Shown one piece after another: positions 32,713-45,249 of a stretch of DNA of 64,000 bases. The notes beneath the pieces were generated by a model that had not been told where the DNA came from, made no database searches, and worked only from the letters and a program-made list of their open reading frames with translations. The number at the start of each line of letters is the position of its first letter. Within the stretch, counting starts at the first letter, position 1. Made by a program: the position numbers and the translations under genes. The DNA lies in the NCBI RefSeq assembly GCF_914767665.1, contig NC_059508.1, positions 6,820,001 through 6,884,000 of the forward strand, written 5' to 3'. This stretch comes from Harmonia axyridis (Eukaryota > Arthropoda > Insecta > Coleoptera > Coccinellidae).

Positions 32713-32929
32713 CGGTTGTTATTTTTAGAAAACCGATAACGAGATGCTTTTTTACAAATCGGCAGCTAAAAATCTGGGTTGAAAAATATAGACTCTCCCA
32801 TTTAAGAAACACCAAATCTCCTCTGTATCTCTAAAACGGTGATTAATTGTTATGGTCTGTTAAGTATCTTACTATAAACCATGAAAATTACGGAAAACAA
32901 CGTTCGGGAATTTTTCTATCTCGAACAGA

Positions 32930-33960
32930 AACCAAGATATAGCGAAATATTTGAAATTTTCATTTTTCAGAAACGCCCTGTAACTCGAGAACGAATTGAG
33001 ATATCTATTATTTGCTCCCTGATATTTTATCATTTCGAATGAAGATATCGAGAATCCTTGAAGATTTTTCTCCAAGTTCTATAGTTCTCGAGATGATTTC
33101 AGTGAGCATCGAATTTGGGACACCCTGTACTGATGAGGTTATCAACATGAGAACGTCCAAAAGCACTCGAATTGATTTCCTCACTTTTAAAATTTCATAA
33201 AATCACTATAAACTCTACATGTCAAGCTGAATGGATTCGGTATTGAATCATAATTCAGTGCTTCCACTCAGCTGATTTCTGGAACTGCAATCTAACAATT
33301 CTCTCGAGGATTAATAATCCAGTTCTGATCGTCACTCCAAAATTATTCCTCCATATCACCTTCGTTGTTTCTCTTCCGTGAACTCATCTATCCATCTGTG
33401 CAATCAAAAATCCATTTACGTAAATCACTGCTTGATTTTAATTATTCGTCTCATAAATATTCATAAACTCGAGTTATTCGTGAGGTTATTGAGGCGGTAG
33501 AGTCTAAAGAGCTACGTATGGTTGGCCATATTCAAATTGGGGTGACTTCTCTCAAAGCTGCCACACTGCTTTCAGAAATGGCGCTGTTAATTTCACAACG
33601 GTATTTATCGTCTGCAACATCGCAAATATACTTTTCTATTTGAACATTAGAGTGATTAGTTTACATATTCAAACTCAATTTCAATAACATCTCACGCAAT
33701 GAGTCCTATACCTTACCAAAAAACATGTTTTCTTCAAAATTCGACATTATTCAACAACATAGTCACCTTCAAGAGTGATACAGGGTTTCCCAAATTCGAT
33801 GCTCACTGAAATCATCTCGAGAACTAAAAGACTGAAGGAAAAAATCTTCAATCTTTTTTCGAAATAATCAGATAACAGAATTCAATTCATAGATATCTTG
33901 ATTCGTTCTGAAGTTACAGGGTGTTTCTGAAAAATGACTGTTTCAAATGTTTCGCTATTC
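32930..33960. repeat. Inverted repeat with ~200-bp arms
   Basis: Segment 32930-33135 ends with TTTGGGACACCCTGTAC, and its complement at 33777-33960 begins CAGGGTTTCCCAAATTCG. Both contain GAGATGATTTCAGTGAGCAT or its complement, an internal CCCTGTAACT word, and ATATTTGAAATTTTCATTTTT-type sequence. The spacer (33136-33776) includes the start of the higher-order duplication. A third arm copy lies at 36232-36427. Confidence 0.7.
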
Positions 33961-36427
33961 TTTGAATACAAATAATAAAGACGTCACCTAACATTCACTA
34001 TCTCGATACGACAAGGTGCTTCTCTAAAATATTCAATGATGCTGAAAATGTAAGTAGGCAAATTGAACGCACTTCTTCAAATTTATATCGGAATTGTTTA
34101 CACGAATTGATTAATTCTGCACGTGTAAGAATAAACGCCATCTATCAACCTCCCGGGAGTGAAAACAGGGGAATAAAACAGGCTAATTATTTCCATCCAC
34201 ATGGAAAATCGAAAACTCGTGCAACCTCCAGATTTCGATAAATTGGACATCGAGAATTAAAAAATGCCAACTTTGATTATGAACTCTAAGGTTTGTTGAA
34301 TAATAAATATTTTTCAAAATTAAATAGAAGTATGCAGGTACATATCGCTTGGATGGAGCAAGATACACATCCATAGATCGCATAACTCTAGGGAATTTTT
34401 AATTTGTACAGTAACAAATTCCGAAATGACAAGCATATGAAATAGACAAATTGAATTCCTTTCGGCATAACTTCGGAAGCAACACTCGATGGAACTTTCA
34501 GATATTTGAATAACTCAATTATAAACTGGAATTCAACATTGCAACAAAGATCGAAGCATCCAAACAATAACTGAAATGGAATTGATATGCGCCCACTCTA
34601 ACAAGCCTTTGACTTCGACTTGTACATATTTTTCAACCGGACATCCTTGAGATCAAAGGAGTATACTTTACTATATTTTCCGATTCGATTTGTTTCTCAT
34701 TTTGGATTTGACCGGACACTGCAACTTCCAGATTTCGATAAATTGGACATCCGGAATTAAAAAAATGCCAACTTTGACGATGAACCCTGAGCTTTTTTGA
34801 ATATTGAATATTTTCCCAGATTAGATAGATGTATGTAGGTAAGGCTGGGATGTAGTGAGATACACATCCATATATCGCATTACTCTAGGAAAATTTTAAA
34901 TCGTGCAGTTACAATTTCCATTCTCGGATCAGATTATGGACAGCATATGAAACAGAGAAATTGATAACCATTACGCATAACTTCGGAAGCTACATCGATG
35001 GAAGTTTCAGATATTCGAATTACTCAATTATACCCTGGAATTCAATATTGCAACAAAGATCGAATTATCCTAACAATAATTGGTATGAAATTGATAGGCA
35101 CATACTTCTTACAAGCCTTTTGATTTTGACTAGTTCATATTGTACATTTGTACATTTTTCAACCGGACATTCTTGAGATCAAAAGAGGTCCTTTACTATA
35201 TTTCCCGATTCGATTTTTTTCTCATTTTGGATTTGACCGGACACTGCAACTTCCAGATTTCGATAAATTGGACATCCGGAATTAAAAAATGCCAACTTTG
35301 ATTATGAACTCCAAGCTTTGTTGAATATTAAATATTTTCCCAGGTGAGATAGAAGTATGTAGGTCCATACGGCTGGGATGGAGTAAGATACACATCCATA
35401 AATGACGTAACTGTAGGGAATTTTTAATTTGTGCAGTAACAAATTACATTCTCAGATCGCAGTGACAGCATATGAAACAGAGAAATTGAATTCCATTCGG
35501 TATAACTTCGGAAGCTACACTCGATGGAAGTTTCAAATATTTGAATAACCTAATTATAACCTGGAATTCAACATTGCAACAAAGATGGAATCATCCAAAC
35601 AATAACTGAGATGAAATTCATATGCGCCCAATTCTAACAAGCCTTTGACTTTGACTTGTACATATATTTCAACCGAAGATTCTTGAGATCAAAAGAGGTC
35701 CTCTACTATATTTTCCAATTCGATTTTTCTTCATTTTAATATTCTTTCGAGAATGAATATTCCAGTTCTGATCGCCACTCCAAAATTATTCCCCCATATT
35801 ACCTTCGTTGTTTCTCTTCCGTGAACTCATCAATCCATCTGTGCAATCAAAAATTCATTTACATAAATCACTACTTGATTTTAAATATTCGTCTCATGAA
35901 TATTCATAAATTCGAGTTATTCGTGAGGTTATTGAGGCAGTAGACTCTAAAGAGCTACGTATGGTTGGCCATATTCAAATTGGGGAAAATTCTCTCAAAG
36001 CTGCCTCACTGCTTTCAGAAATAGCGCTGTTAATCTCACAACGGTATTTATCCTTTGCAACATCGCAAATATTCTTTTCTATTTGAACATTAGAGTGATT
36101 AGTTTACATATTCAAACTCAATTTCTATAACATCTCACGCAATAAGTCCTATACCTTACCGAAAAACATGTTTCCTTAATAATTTGACTTCAATCAACAA
36201 CAGAGTCAACTTCAAGAGTGATATATATACAGGGTGTCCGAAATTCGATCATCTCGAGAACTATAAGACTTAGAGAAAAAATCTTCAAGAACCCCTGAGC
36301 TCTTTTTTCGAAATAATCAGATATTAGAAAGCAGTATAGATATCTTGATCCATTTTCAAGTTACAGGGCGTTCATTTTCCGAATAACAATAATACAGACG
36401 TCACTTAGCATTCAATATCTCGATACA
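33298..36427. repeat. Higher-order duplication: ~690-bp block repeated at 2,443-bp spacing
   Basis: Block 33298-34012 recurs as 35740-36427. Shared words include CCAGTTCTGATC (33319 and 35762, offset 2,443), TGAGGTTATTGAGGC, AAGAGCTACGTATGGTTGGC and CTCACGCAATRAGTCCTATA. Each block carries a CAGGGT-ended arm. Between the blocks sits the first satellite array. The same satellite resumes after a 2.1-kb interruption at 38512, so the underlying order is block-array-block-array. Confidence 0.8.
34078..35738. repeat. Satellite array 1, three units of ~510 bp
   Basis: Units are marked by CAGATTTCGATAAATTGGAC near 34,229, 34,728 and 35,251. Each unit also has ATGCCAACTTTGA, a GGCTGGGATG-type word, ATACACATCCATA, a CGGAAGCTACA word, and ends in TTGAGATCAAAAGAG followed by TTTACTATATTTTCCGATTC. 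A ~150-bp leader with CTGCACGTGTAAGAATAA precedes the first unit and recurs at 38,698 before array 2. Units differ by point changes and small indels. No recognised gene function. Confidence 0.85.
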
Positions 36428-36665
36428 GACTTAATTCTGTTTTTGAAGAAACAAAATTGAAAGAAGGAGAGTCAAAGATGAAGTGAAAAATATGGAAATG
36501 AAATGAAAATAAACGAATTGATTCCCATAAATGTTCATATTTGATAATAATAATATTTCTTATCACGAGTTTGACTATTGCTGGCCGAGAAGGTGCTTCA
36601 CGACGATCATTTTTGTAGTGAATTTTAACAATTTTAATGCGCTGTTGAAGCGTGTTAAGTTCCAT
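36405..36665 (-). pseudogene. Mariner-related transposase N-terminal relic
   Basis: The minus-strand frame begins MELNTLQQRIKIVKIHYKN and continues with RPAIVKLV. This resembles the first residues of DUF4817-type, mariner-related transposases, where an EQR-IVK-YY pattern opens the helix-turn-helix domain. After about 35 codons the similarity stops. It lies just where the satellite block is interrupted, so the 36,428-38,511 insert may have this element at its edge. Confidence 0.4.
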
Positions 36666-38511
36666 TATTAGTAATGACGTAGTTTTTACTTGTCATAAGT
36701 GAAAAATGGGACAGCTGCTCAGATATACTACAGCCGCTCATAGTATACTACATACCATATATTCGATCTGTGTATTCATCGAACATATAATTAATGAATA
36801 ATACAAATATCAGTGTCGTCATCTATATTGAGTGGTATTGTGTATAAAAACAAATATAATTGGCTTTACATTTCTTCTCTGTTTTTCACAAGAACCGCTG
36901 TAAGCTATTATCTCATTCAAATTCGCGGCTTTCTTCCAATACTTTGAATAAATCCAGGAATGAAGGACCAATGAAAGAACGATTTTGTGAGACACCACTT
37001 ATACTTGAAATTGGGGATTATGAGTGCCTTCTTACTGGCTTCATCGTCAAGCGTGCAGCTTAACATCTTTCTGAGCTCAATTTCCAATGATTTGAGTTAA
37101 TTAAACTTCACTCGGGCTTTTATTTTTATAACCACTTCCTCCCATAGCGGAAATTGGGGATGTTCCTCAACTGCACGTTGTAGTAAACTAGCTAGATCAT
37201 TACTGTCACTGGCAACTGTGGAACAATTACCTCTCGAATTCTTCGAGCTTAGCTTAGGTCGGGGTAAATTAACAATTAGATTTAGATAACATGACGATGT
37301 ACCGAGGAAATATTTGTTTTCCAGTGGGGGAACAACGACTTCAGCCCGATGAAGGTCACAGGTGCTAACTTTGGGGTGCATTGTTTGAGTCGTTGGGGGA
37401 AACCTGCTTTTGTTTTCACTGTGTTGTGGAGACAAGCGAATGTGTTGAATACCAGGAAATCAGTTCGCTAATAATTCGAGATTTGGTTTCTGGAAAATCA
37501 CATTCAATTCCATGTGATAATTAAAACTGTAATTGGTTGATTAGCAATGATACTGAAGTTAATTTGAAATTATGACCGTTAATGAAGAGGCTAGTTATGA
37601 AAATTGTCCATTGACAACATTTTGCTATCGCATTTGATTGAAGATTTGTGGAACTTATTGTGCCGAAGTTGCCCTTGCGAATTATGTGTTTGAATTCTAG
37701 CAAAGAATTCAAGTGATATAATATGAGAGTGACGTGGGGATATTTGACCCTAGAGAAAAGTAAAAAAAAATCGTGGAAAGACTGAAATGTACAGATATGA
37801 TTTCGTTTTTCTGAAATTTTCTTTTTATGTTGATAATTTATTATTTGTTTTGAATTTTGAAAGATTCAGCTGGATTCGAGAATTAGAAATGAATTATTTA
37901 AAATATGAAAATTTAGAATTATTTTTTTTTTGACAGAAAAAACAAACTAACTAAACTAGCTAACCTAACTATCTTCTCTATTTCAATTATCAAACAAACT
38001 ATATTATTACAACTCAAAATTACTAACCTAATATTCAAATTCCTTTCAGCTTTCTCATTAATTCTTCCAATTTAATTCTACTACTATCAAATCCATTTTG
38101 TTTCAATTCAATCAATCAATCATAATCTGTCATTCTCGATGAAATTATATTTTTAATTAATTAGTCTTTATTCCGTTTTGGTTTTTGTTTGTTTCTATTC
38201 TATTTAACGATTTATATTCTCTTCTAAATTATCTCTTGGATGAATACTTTTTTGATTCTAGACTTTTACAACTTCTCCAATTTTTTATTCTGACGTCTCC
38301 GTTCTGATGTTCCCCGGCAATCATCGATCCTAATCTTGCTTTCCGCCTTCGATGATCTATGTTCATCTGAGTCAACTCTGTGTTTTTCCTGATCTAATCT
38401 CTATTTCAATATAAATTCCGAAAAAACCATAACAGTAGGTACCTATAAAATTCCTCTATAGTTCTCTATATTGTTCTTTAGAATTGAAATACAACGCAAT
38501 TTTCGAACTGC
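36428..38511. other. 2.1-kb insert splitting the satellite
   Basis: The duplicated block breaks off at CTCGATACA (36427), and the matching continuation (TCTAAAATA.TCAATGATGCTG) resumes at 38,519. Between them lies sequence not found elsewhere in the window. A 112-codon minus-strand frame at 37097-37435 is balanced in composition but has no domain I recognise. The right half (37,800-38,500) is very AT-rich. Confidence 0.55.
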
Positions 38512-38697
38512 ACACTTATCTAAAATAATCAATGATGCTGCAGATGTAAGAAGGTGCTTTTTTATCCAAAAACAAAAACTGAGTTTTGCTTTTGTCTATT
38601 TGCTGGCCTTTAAATTCATTGAATAAAACTTATTTCGAACATTCGAAAATGAGCAGATTAACTGTAACCAAGAATGCAAATCGAAAGCATTTCATCG

Positions 38698-41645
38698 AAT
38701 TTATATCGGAATTGTTTAAACAAATTGATTGACTCTGCACGTGTAAGAATAACCGCTATCTATCAACCTCCTGGAAGTGAAAACAAGCGAATAATACAGG
38801 CTAATTAGTTCCATCCGCAAGGAAAGTCGAAAACACGTTCAACCTTCTGATTTCAATAAATTGGACATCCGGAATTAAAAAATGACAACTTCGATTATGA
38901 ACTCTAAGGTTTGTTGAATATTAAATATATTTCAAAATTAGATAGAAGTATGCAGGTACATATCGTTTGGATGGAGCAAGATACACATCCATAGATCGCA
39001 TAACTCTAGGGAATTTTTAATTTGTGCAGTAACAAATTCCATTCTCAGATCGCAGTGACAGCATATTAAACAAAGGAATTGAATTCCATTCGACATAACT
39101 TCGGAAGCTACACTCGATGGAACTTTCAGATATTTGAATAACTCAATTATAATCTGGAATTCAACATTGCAACAAAGATCCAATCAAATTTGATATGTGC
39201 CCACTTCCTACAAGCCTTTGACTTTGACTTGTACATATATTCCAACCAAACGTTCTTGAGATCAAAAGAGCACCCTTTACTATATTTTCCGATTTGATTT
39301 TTTTCTCATTTTGTAGTTGACTGGACACAGCAACCTCCAGATTTCGATAAATTGGACATCCGGAATTAAAAAATGCCAACTTTGACGATGAACCCTGAGC
39401 TTTGTTGAATATTGAATATTTTCCCAGATTAGATAGATGTACGTAGGTACATACAGCTGGGATTTAGTGAGATACACATCCATATATCGCATTACTCTAG
39501 GGAATTTTTGATTTGTGCAATTACAATTTCCATTTTCGGATCAGATTATGGACAGCATATGAAACACAGAAATTGATACCCATTAGGCATAACTTTGAAA
39601 GCTACACTCGATGGTAGTTTCAGATATTCGTATTACATCATTATACCTGGAATTCAATATTGCAACATAGATCCAATTATCGAAACAATAACTGAAATGG
39701 AATTGATATGTGCCCACTTTTAACAAACCTTTGACTTTGAATTTAACATATATTTCAGCCGGACATTCTTGAGATCAGAAGAGGTCCTTTACTATATCTT
39801 CCGATTCGAATTTTTTCTCATCTTGGAGTTGAACGGACACTGCAACCTTCAGATTTCGATAAATTGGACATCCGGAATTGAAGAATGCCAACTTTGATTA
39901 TGAACCCTAAGATTTGTTGAATATTAAATATTTTTCTAGATTAGATAGCAGTATGTTGGTACCTACGGCTGGGATGTAGTACGATACACATCTATAGATC
40001 GCATTAGTCTAGGGAATTTTTAATTTGTGCAGTAACAAATTCCGTTCTCGGATCACAATGACAGCATATGAAATAGAGTAATTGAATTCCTTTCGGGATA
40101 ACTTCGGAAGCTACACTCGATGGAACTTTCAGATATTTGAATAAATTAATTATAAACTGAAATTCAATATTGCAGCAAAGATCGAAGCATCCAAACAATA
40201 ACTGAAATGGAATTGATATGCGCCCACTCTAACAAGCCTTTGACTTTGACTTGTACATATTTTTCAACCGGACATCCTTGAAATCAGAAGAGTACCCTTT
40301 ACTCTATTTTCCGATTCGAATTTTTCTCATTTTGGAGTTGTCCGGACACTGCAACTATCAGATTTCGATAAATTGGACATTCGGAATTAAAAAATTGGGG
40401 GTGGGGGTTGTAGCAGCAAGGGTTGAAGCGCTATGCGTCCGTAACCTACATCTTAAGTTGTCCCCCTCGAAACAGAAATCGACCTGTCCAAGCATTTCTA
40501 TCGAAAAACTTTATTTCGTCTGTAATCTCGTCTGTTTCGTTTTCAAATGGCCACCCGGACATTCTTGAGATCAAAAGAGGTCTTTTACTATATTTTCCGA
40601 TTCGAATTTTTTCTCATTTTGGAGTTGAACGGACACTGCAACCTTCAGATTTCGATAAATTGGACATCCAGAATTGAAGAATACCAACTTTGATTATGAA
40701 CCCTAAGCTTTGTTGAATATTAAATATTTTTCCAGATTAGATTGGAGTATGTAGGTACGTACGGCTGGGATGTTGTACGATACACATCCATAGATCGCAT
40801 TAGTCTAGGGAATTTTCAATTTGTACAGTAACAAATTCCGTTCTCGGATCACAATGACAGCATATGAAATAGAGAAATTGAATTCCTTTCGGGATAACTT
40901 CGGAAGCTACACTCGATGGAAGTTTCAGATATTTGAATAACTTAATTATAAACTGGAATTCAACATTGCAACAAAGATCGAAGCATCCAAACAATAACTG
41001 AAATGGAATTGATATGCGCCCACTCTAACAAGCCTTTGACTTTGTCTTGTACATATTTTTCAACCGGACATCCTTGAGATCAAAAGAGTTTCCTTTACTA
41101 TATTTTCCGATTCGAATTTTTTCTCATTTTGGAGTTGACCGGACACTGCAACTATCAGATTTCGATAAATTGGACATTCGGAATTAAAAAATGCCAACTT
41201 TAACGATGAACCCTGAGCTTTGTTGAATATTGAATATTTTTCCAGATTAGGTAGATGTATGTAGGTACATACGGCTGGGATGTAGTGAGATACACATCCA
41301 TATATCGCATTACTCTAGGGAATATTTAATTCGTGCAGTTGAAATTTCCATTCTCGGATCAGATTATGGACAGCATATGAAACAGAGAAATTGATTCCCA
41401 TTAGGCATAACTAACGGAAGCTACATTCGATGGAAGTTTCAGATATTCGAATTACTTAATTATAACGTGAAATTCAATATTGCAACAAAGATCCAATTAT
41501 CCTAACAATAATTGGTATGAAATTGATAGGCACCTACTTCTTACAAGCCTTTTGATTTTGACTAGTTCATATTTTTCAACCGAAGATTCTCGGGATCAAA
41601 AGGGGTCCTTTACTATATTTTTACATTCATTATTTTTCTCATCTT
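38698..41645. repeat. Satellite array 2, about six units of ~510 bp
   Basis: The unit word GATTTCRATAAATTGGACAT occurs near 38,850, 39,338, 39,850, 40,360, 40,645 and 41,157, giving spacings of about 488, 512, 510, 285 and 512. The short interval marks a unit that lost most of its interior (see 40394-40552). Several units contain similar minus-strand frames (38938-39183, 40004-40198, 40800-40994, sharing VEFQ.II.LFKYLKVPSSVA-like text). Such frames are expected from copied DNA and are not evidence of a gene. Confidence 0.85.
40394..40552. repeat. Foreign ~160-bp segment inside a satellite unit
   Basis: The unit is interrupted right after GGAATTAAAAAA by a GC-richer segment starting TTGGGGGTGGGGGTTG. 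It ends CAAATGGCCACCCGG, after which the unit resumes at ACATTCTTGAGATC with about 385 bases of the unit missing. The end resembles the GTGGCCAC-type terminus of the foldback at 15985. It looks like part of another repeat that replaced the unit interior. Confidence 0.55.
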
Positions 41646-44295
41646 GGAGTCACATTGATGGAATTTTATGTTTGGAAAAGATTAATCACATCAAGAAAAA
41701 ATTATATTCCGGCAATTACTTCCTTCGATTCCATTCTATTTGCGAGTTATAACTAAAAATTACATTTTTTCATGGATTTTCAACAGCCTGCATTTTTTCA
41801 ATCGAGTCGAATCGGAAAAAATGATGAAGAAAAAAAGTGTTTCCTTTGACCTCATTAAGCTTCGGTGTACAAGTCAAAGACTCACCTTGTAAATACTATC
41901 TTCACTCTTGGGCTCATCTTCAGTTCGATCCAAACAGATTTTTTTTGATAATTTGAGTAAATACATATTATAAATCTCCCTCAGTGGCGGCGCTTGAAGT
42001 AAACGTCTTCGACAATAACATTGCGGAAACATTTTCATTACGAAGTTAGGAAGAAAACAATAAATTTCATTTTAATTAAAATTACATAAATAGTAACTAT
42101 TGAAATGAAAATTTTTTTTGGCTTTGGGCCCCATTGTCAGCCGCTATTTTTACTTCAATTCACAGATCTGATAATGCAGATAGTATCTTGGCTCTTCTTG
42201 CTTCTCGAGAAAGTTTTATCAATAACTGATACCATGTAAACATTTGGATATATACTCATTCAGAATTAGTTTATAAAAGATAAAATTCTTCATGCTACAG
42301 CATAAGGATTCCTGTCGATGTTTTGACCTTCACGTATTCTATCCATATCATTACAGTGCCGATAATGTCACTTTTTGAAATGGTTCTCATATTGTTGATA
42401 TCATAATGAAACCAAATCATTTGGATGTATATTTGGTGTCCATTATGATGGATTGCCTATCATTGTGTTGAACTCCAATTGCATTTCAACTGATTGTATG
42501 CATTCATCAATATATTCTCCCCTACTATACTCTTTATTCTTCAAATTGTGACCCAGTTTCGAACCAGTGTTTGCCTACGCTTTTTTCATTTCCTGTATTA
42601 TGAAATTCTTGAATCCTGTTGTAATATTAATTTAACGTATCAATAGCGACTCAACAAACAAACGCAGCTGAGATGTCAATTAGGAAACAGTACTAATCGC
42701 AATCAATACGATGTACACAAATTGTCAGAAGTCAACTCTCAACCTGTTGAATGTGACATGGCAATTTCTTGTGTTTGGAATTTTCACTATCCCCATACTG
42801 AATTTGGATTCAGTTGTGGAATAACTATGATTAATCATAGTTAAATAATCGATAGATTCTTTCTATTTTGTCTCATCTTGCATAAAGCAGAGAGTAACAA
42901 ACAAATATTTTCTATCAAATATATTGCAGTTGGAATAGAGAAAAATATTGATCCCATTTCCAGAACATAGATTGTTTATTTCTTGATAACATAAAGAGCC
43001 GGAACTTTTGACGATTTGTGTATATTATGAATATTTCAACTCGAAAATTTCGCAAATCTATCTTGGACACGTATCGCTTATAACCCCAGAATTAACTACT
43101 CAGAGATCTCTCAAGTCTTCTGTGTAGTATGGCTTAACTTCATAGTATTGCCAGACCACTTTGCAATAGCTACAATTAACATAATAATTATAATATTATC
43201 CAACTTTTCTGCAAAGTTCTCTTGGAGACGAGGCTGTCGACGCTTGCTGACAGCTAACTCAGCTTCTGTGATAGATGAACTCTACGCGAGTATAGTTATA
43301 CAAATGTATTGGCCAAATTAATGATCTCTTCAAGTAGGTTTTTGGAATGACGAATAACCTGCACCCAATGGAATATACTGTATGTGCACAGAGTGAAAAG
43401 AAACTGACAAATCAGGAAATGCATGTGTCAGTTTGGAATGACTAACCCGTCTCTGTTCTACATGTATTATCTCCAATACCTAAACGATTATCGTCAGTCT
43501 GTTTATAGTGTGAAATCCACAGTTTCGTCTCTGGTGAACTTAGCATCCCTCACTGAAATAACCGATGTATCGAGATCGATGAAGCTCTTATCAGATTCAA
43601 GTTATTCCTATTTCTAGGGTGTCATTCAGAATTACGTACTTGTTTACTCATACAACAGCTATGACTCCACTATCGTTTTTGTTAGGAGTTTCGTAAACCT
43701 CAACCCATGGTCGTTCATTATTTTCATATTGTAACTGCTCTTCACTGTGCCATTCAAATGGCTCTGTGCCAGTCAATATAGTGGAGCCAATATACACACT
43801 CAAAAACCACATTCCCTGATGAAATGTTACATGAATTGAATGAATTCTGAATACATGATCATTCAACCAATATTAACGAGTAGGTACTCAATTAAAAGCA
43901 CGTATGTACATACCTAGTTACTGAAGCATTCACAGGAATCAATAAAGATATAAAAATGCGCTTTTGATCAAATTTCAATGATGACGGACCTAAAAGCACT
44001 GTCGTGAATCACGAGCTTTCTGATTTTTTTTCAATCAATTTTCATCAATATATTGAACACAATTTTGTTGTCAGAACATTCTGGTCTATCACGAAAACAT
44101 AATGATGTGATACCTACTTTCAACACAATGCAACTAATGATTTTCGTATTTGGGAAACGAAAAGCTTATGAATAATAAATGATTGCTTGAAAGGTTTATA
44201 TTTCCCTATTTTTGATAGATGCGGTTATTTATCAGACCGAATCATGGAAGGAGAATATTTTATTTTTAAATTGGTGTGTTTCAGAATCGATTGTT
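41646..44295. other. Unassigned AT-rich sequence with two unexplained frames
   Basis: No element ends are seen in 2.6 kb. A + strand frame at 43423-43617 and a minus-strand frame at 43648-43866 have more balanced composition than most. The minus frame includes a hydrophobic MWFLSVYIGSTILTG followed by an acidic stretch (EPFEWHSEEQLQYE). I do not recognise either, and no splice sites clearly frame them. Confidence 0.3.
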
Positions 44296-44858
44296 TCATC
44301 GAAATACATTTTTGCTTCCTTTTTCCTTCGTTGCAACTGTTTTCGATGTTTTCACTTTGAATCTCCATTTCTTGAAGTATTCCATCAGATTATCTAGGTC
44401 TATCTGTAACTGCCTAGTGACTGTTTTCTGCATTCTACTGTGATAGTATATGGCAATGTCATCTGCAAACTGGGCTATCTTGCATCTATTCATTTTCGGT
44501 ATGTCTGTCATGTATAGGTTGAACAGCAGTGGTCCTAACACCGATCCTTGGGGAACTCCGGCTTCTATTTCTCTAATCGTTGCCCTGGTACTATCGATAT
44601 TCACCCTAAGTTTTCTTTTTGCCAGGTACGATTGTATCAATCTCGTAAGTTTGATTTCATCAACTTCATTTTGTATGTCAGACCCCGATGCCACATTTTA
44701 TCAAATGCCTTTTCTATATCCAAGAAAATTGCACCGGTATCTGTAGAGATGTTCATTTTCGTAAGTAATTGCACAAGTGCATCAAAATTACCGATAATTT
44801 TGCATGACAGCGTGTTGTCATAAAAACTGCATGAGTTCATTTTCATTTTTGGAGACAC
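44296..44858 (-). pseudogene. Non-LTR retrotransposon reverse transcriptase fragment (jockey-like)
   Basis: Two overlapping minus-strand frames give consecutive RT pieces. Frame 44637-44858 reads GAIFLDIEKAFDKMWHRGL (catalytic Asp of block A). Frame 44296-44694 reads LIQSYLAKRKLRV, then EAGVPQGSVLGPLLFNLYMT (block B) and KIAQFADDIAIYYHS (the FADD catalytic box), then a basic thumb region. One frameshift near 44,640-44,690 separates them. RT N-terminus, endonuclease and C-terminus are missing, so this is a truncated copy. Its motifs differ from the LINE at 27,480. Confidence 0.85.
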
Positions 44859-44911
44859 CGAAGGTGGAGGGCTCTTTCTCCAAAAATGAAAATGACCGAA
44901 TGCAGTTTTTC
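44821..44911. repeat. Hairpin with ~35-bp arms at the LINE fragment edge
   Basis: Arms 44821-44855 and 44877-44911 pair with few mismatches (core TCATTTTCATTTTTGGAGA and its complement), around a 21-base loop. It marks the upstream boundary of the LINE fragment as read on the minus strand. Confidence 0.75.
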
Positions 44912-45124
44912 AAAGAAAACACGCTGGAATGCGAAATTATCCGGGCATTTTGATGCACGAGTGTAATTCGGGGGAATATTTCCCGAATAAACTGTTACAT
45001 TACTTGTCAAACTGATTTAGAATGGAATTGCCATAGATTCGAACGGTGTAAGTTGTATAGAAACTATATATCTATGAACAGAACAATTATCGCAGTGCTG
45101 TTTCGCTTCCTACAATGCAATTAT

Positions 45125-45246
45125 CGCTGTAATTTTCGATAATTGTACTCCATATACATAGAATTTTTGACAGGAGGGAAATATTCGCTGTAATTTTCGA
45201 TAATTGTTCTCCAGATACATAGAATTTTTGACAGGAGGGAAATATT
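45125..45246. repeat. 61-bp tandem duplication
   Basis: The unit beginning CGCTGTAATTTTCGATAATT and ending GACAGGAGGGAAATATT occurs twice, at 45125-45185 and 45186-45246, with about two differences. It is non-coding. Confidence 0.85.
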
Positions 45247-45249
45247 CTC

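Noticed and set aside
37097..37435. 112-codon minus-strand frame.
   Set aside because: The composition is plausible but no motif, splice context or repeat copy supports it, so I left it as unassigned sequence.
38938..40994. Conserved minus-strand proteins in the satellite units.
   Set aside because: The frames are alike because the DNA units are alike; other units have stops in the same frame, and there is no common start or domain.
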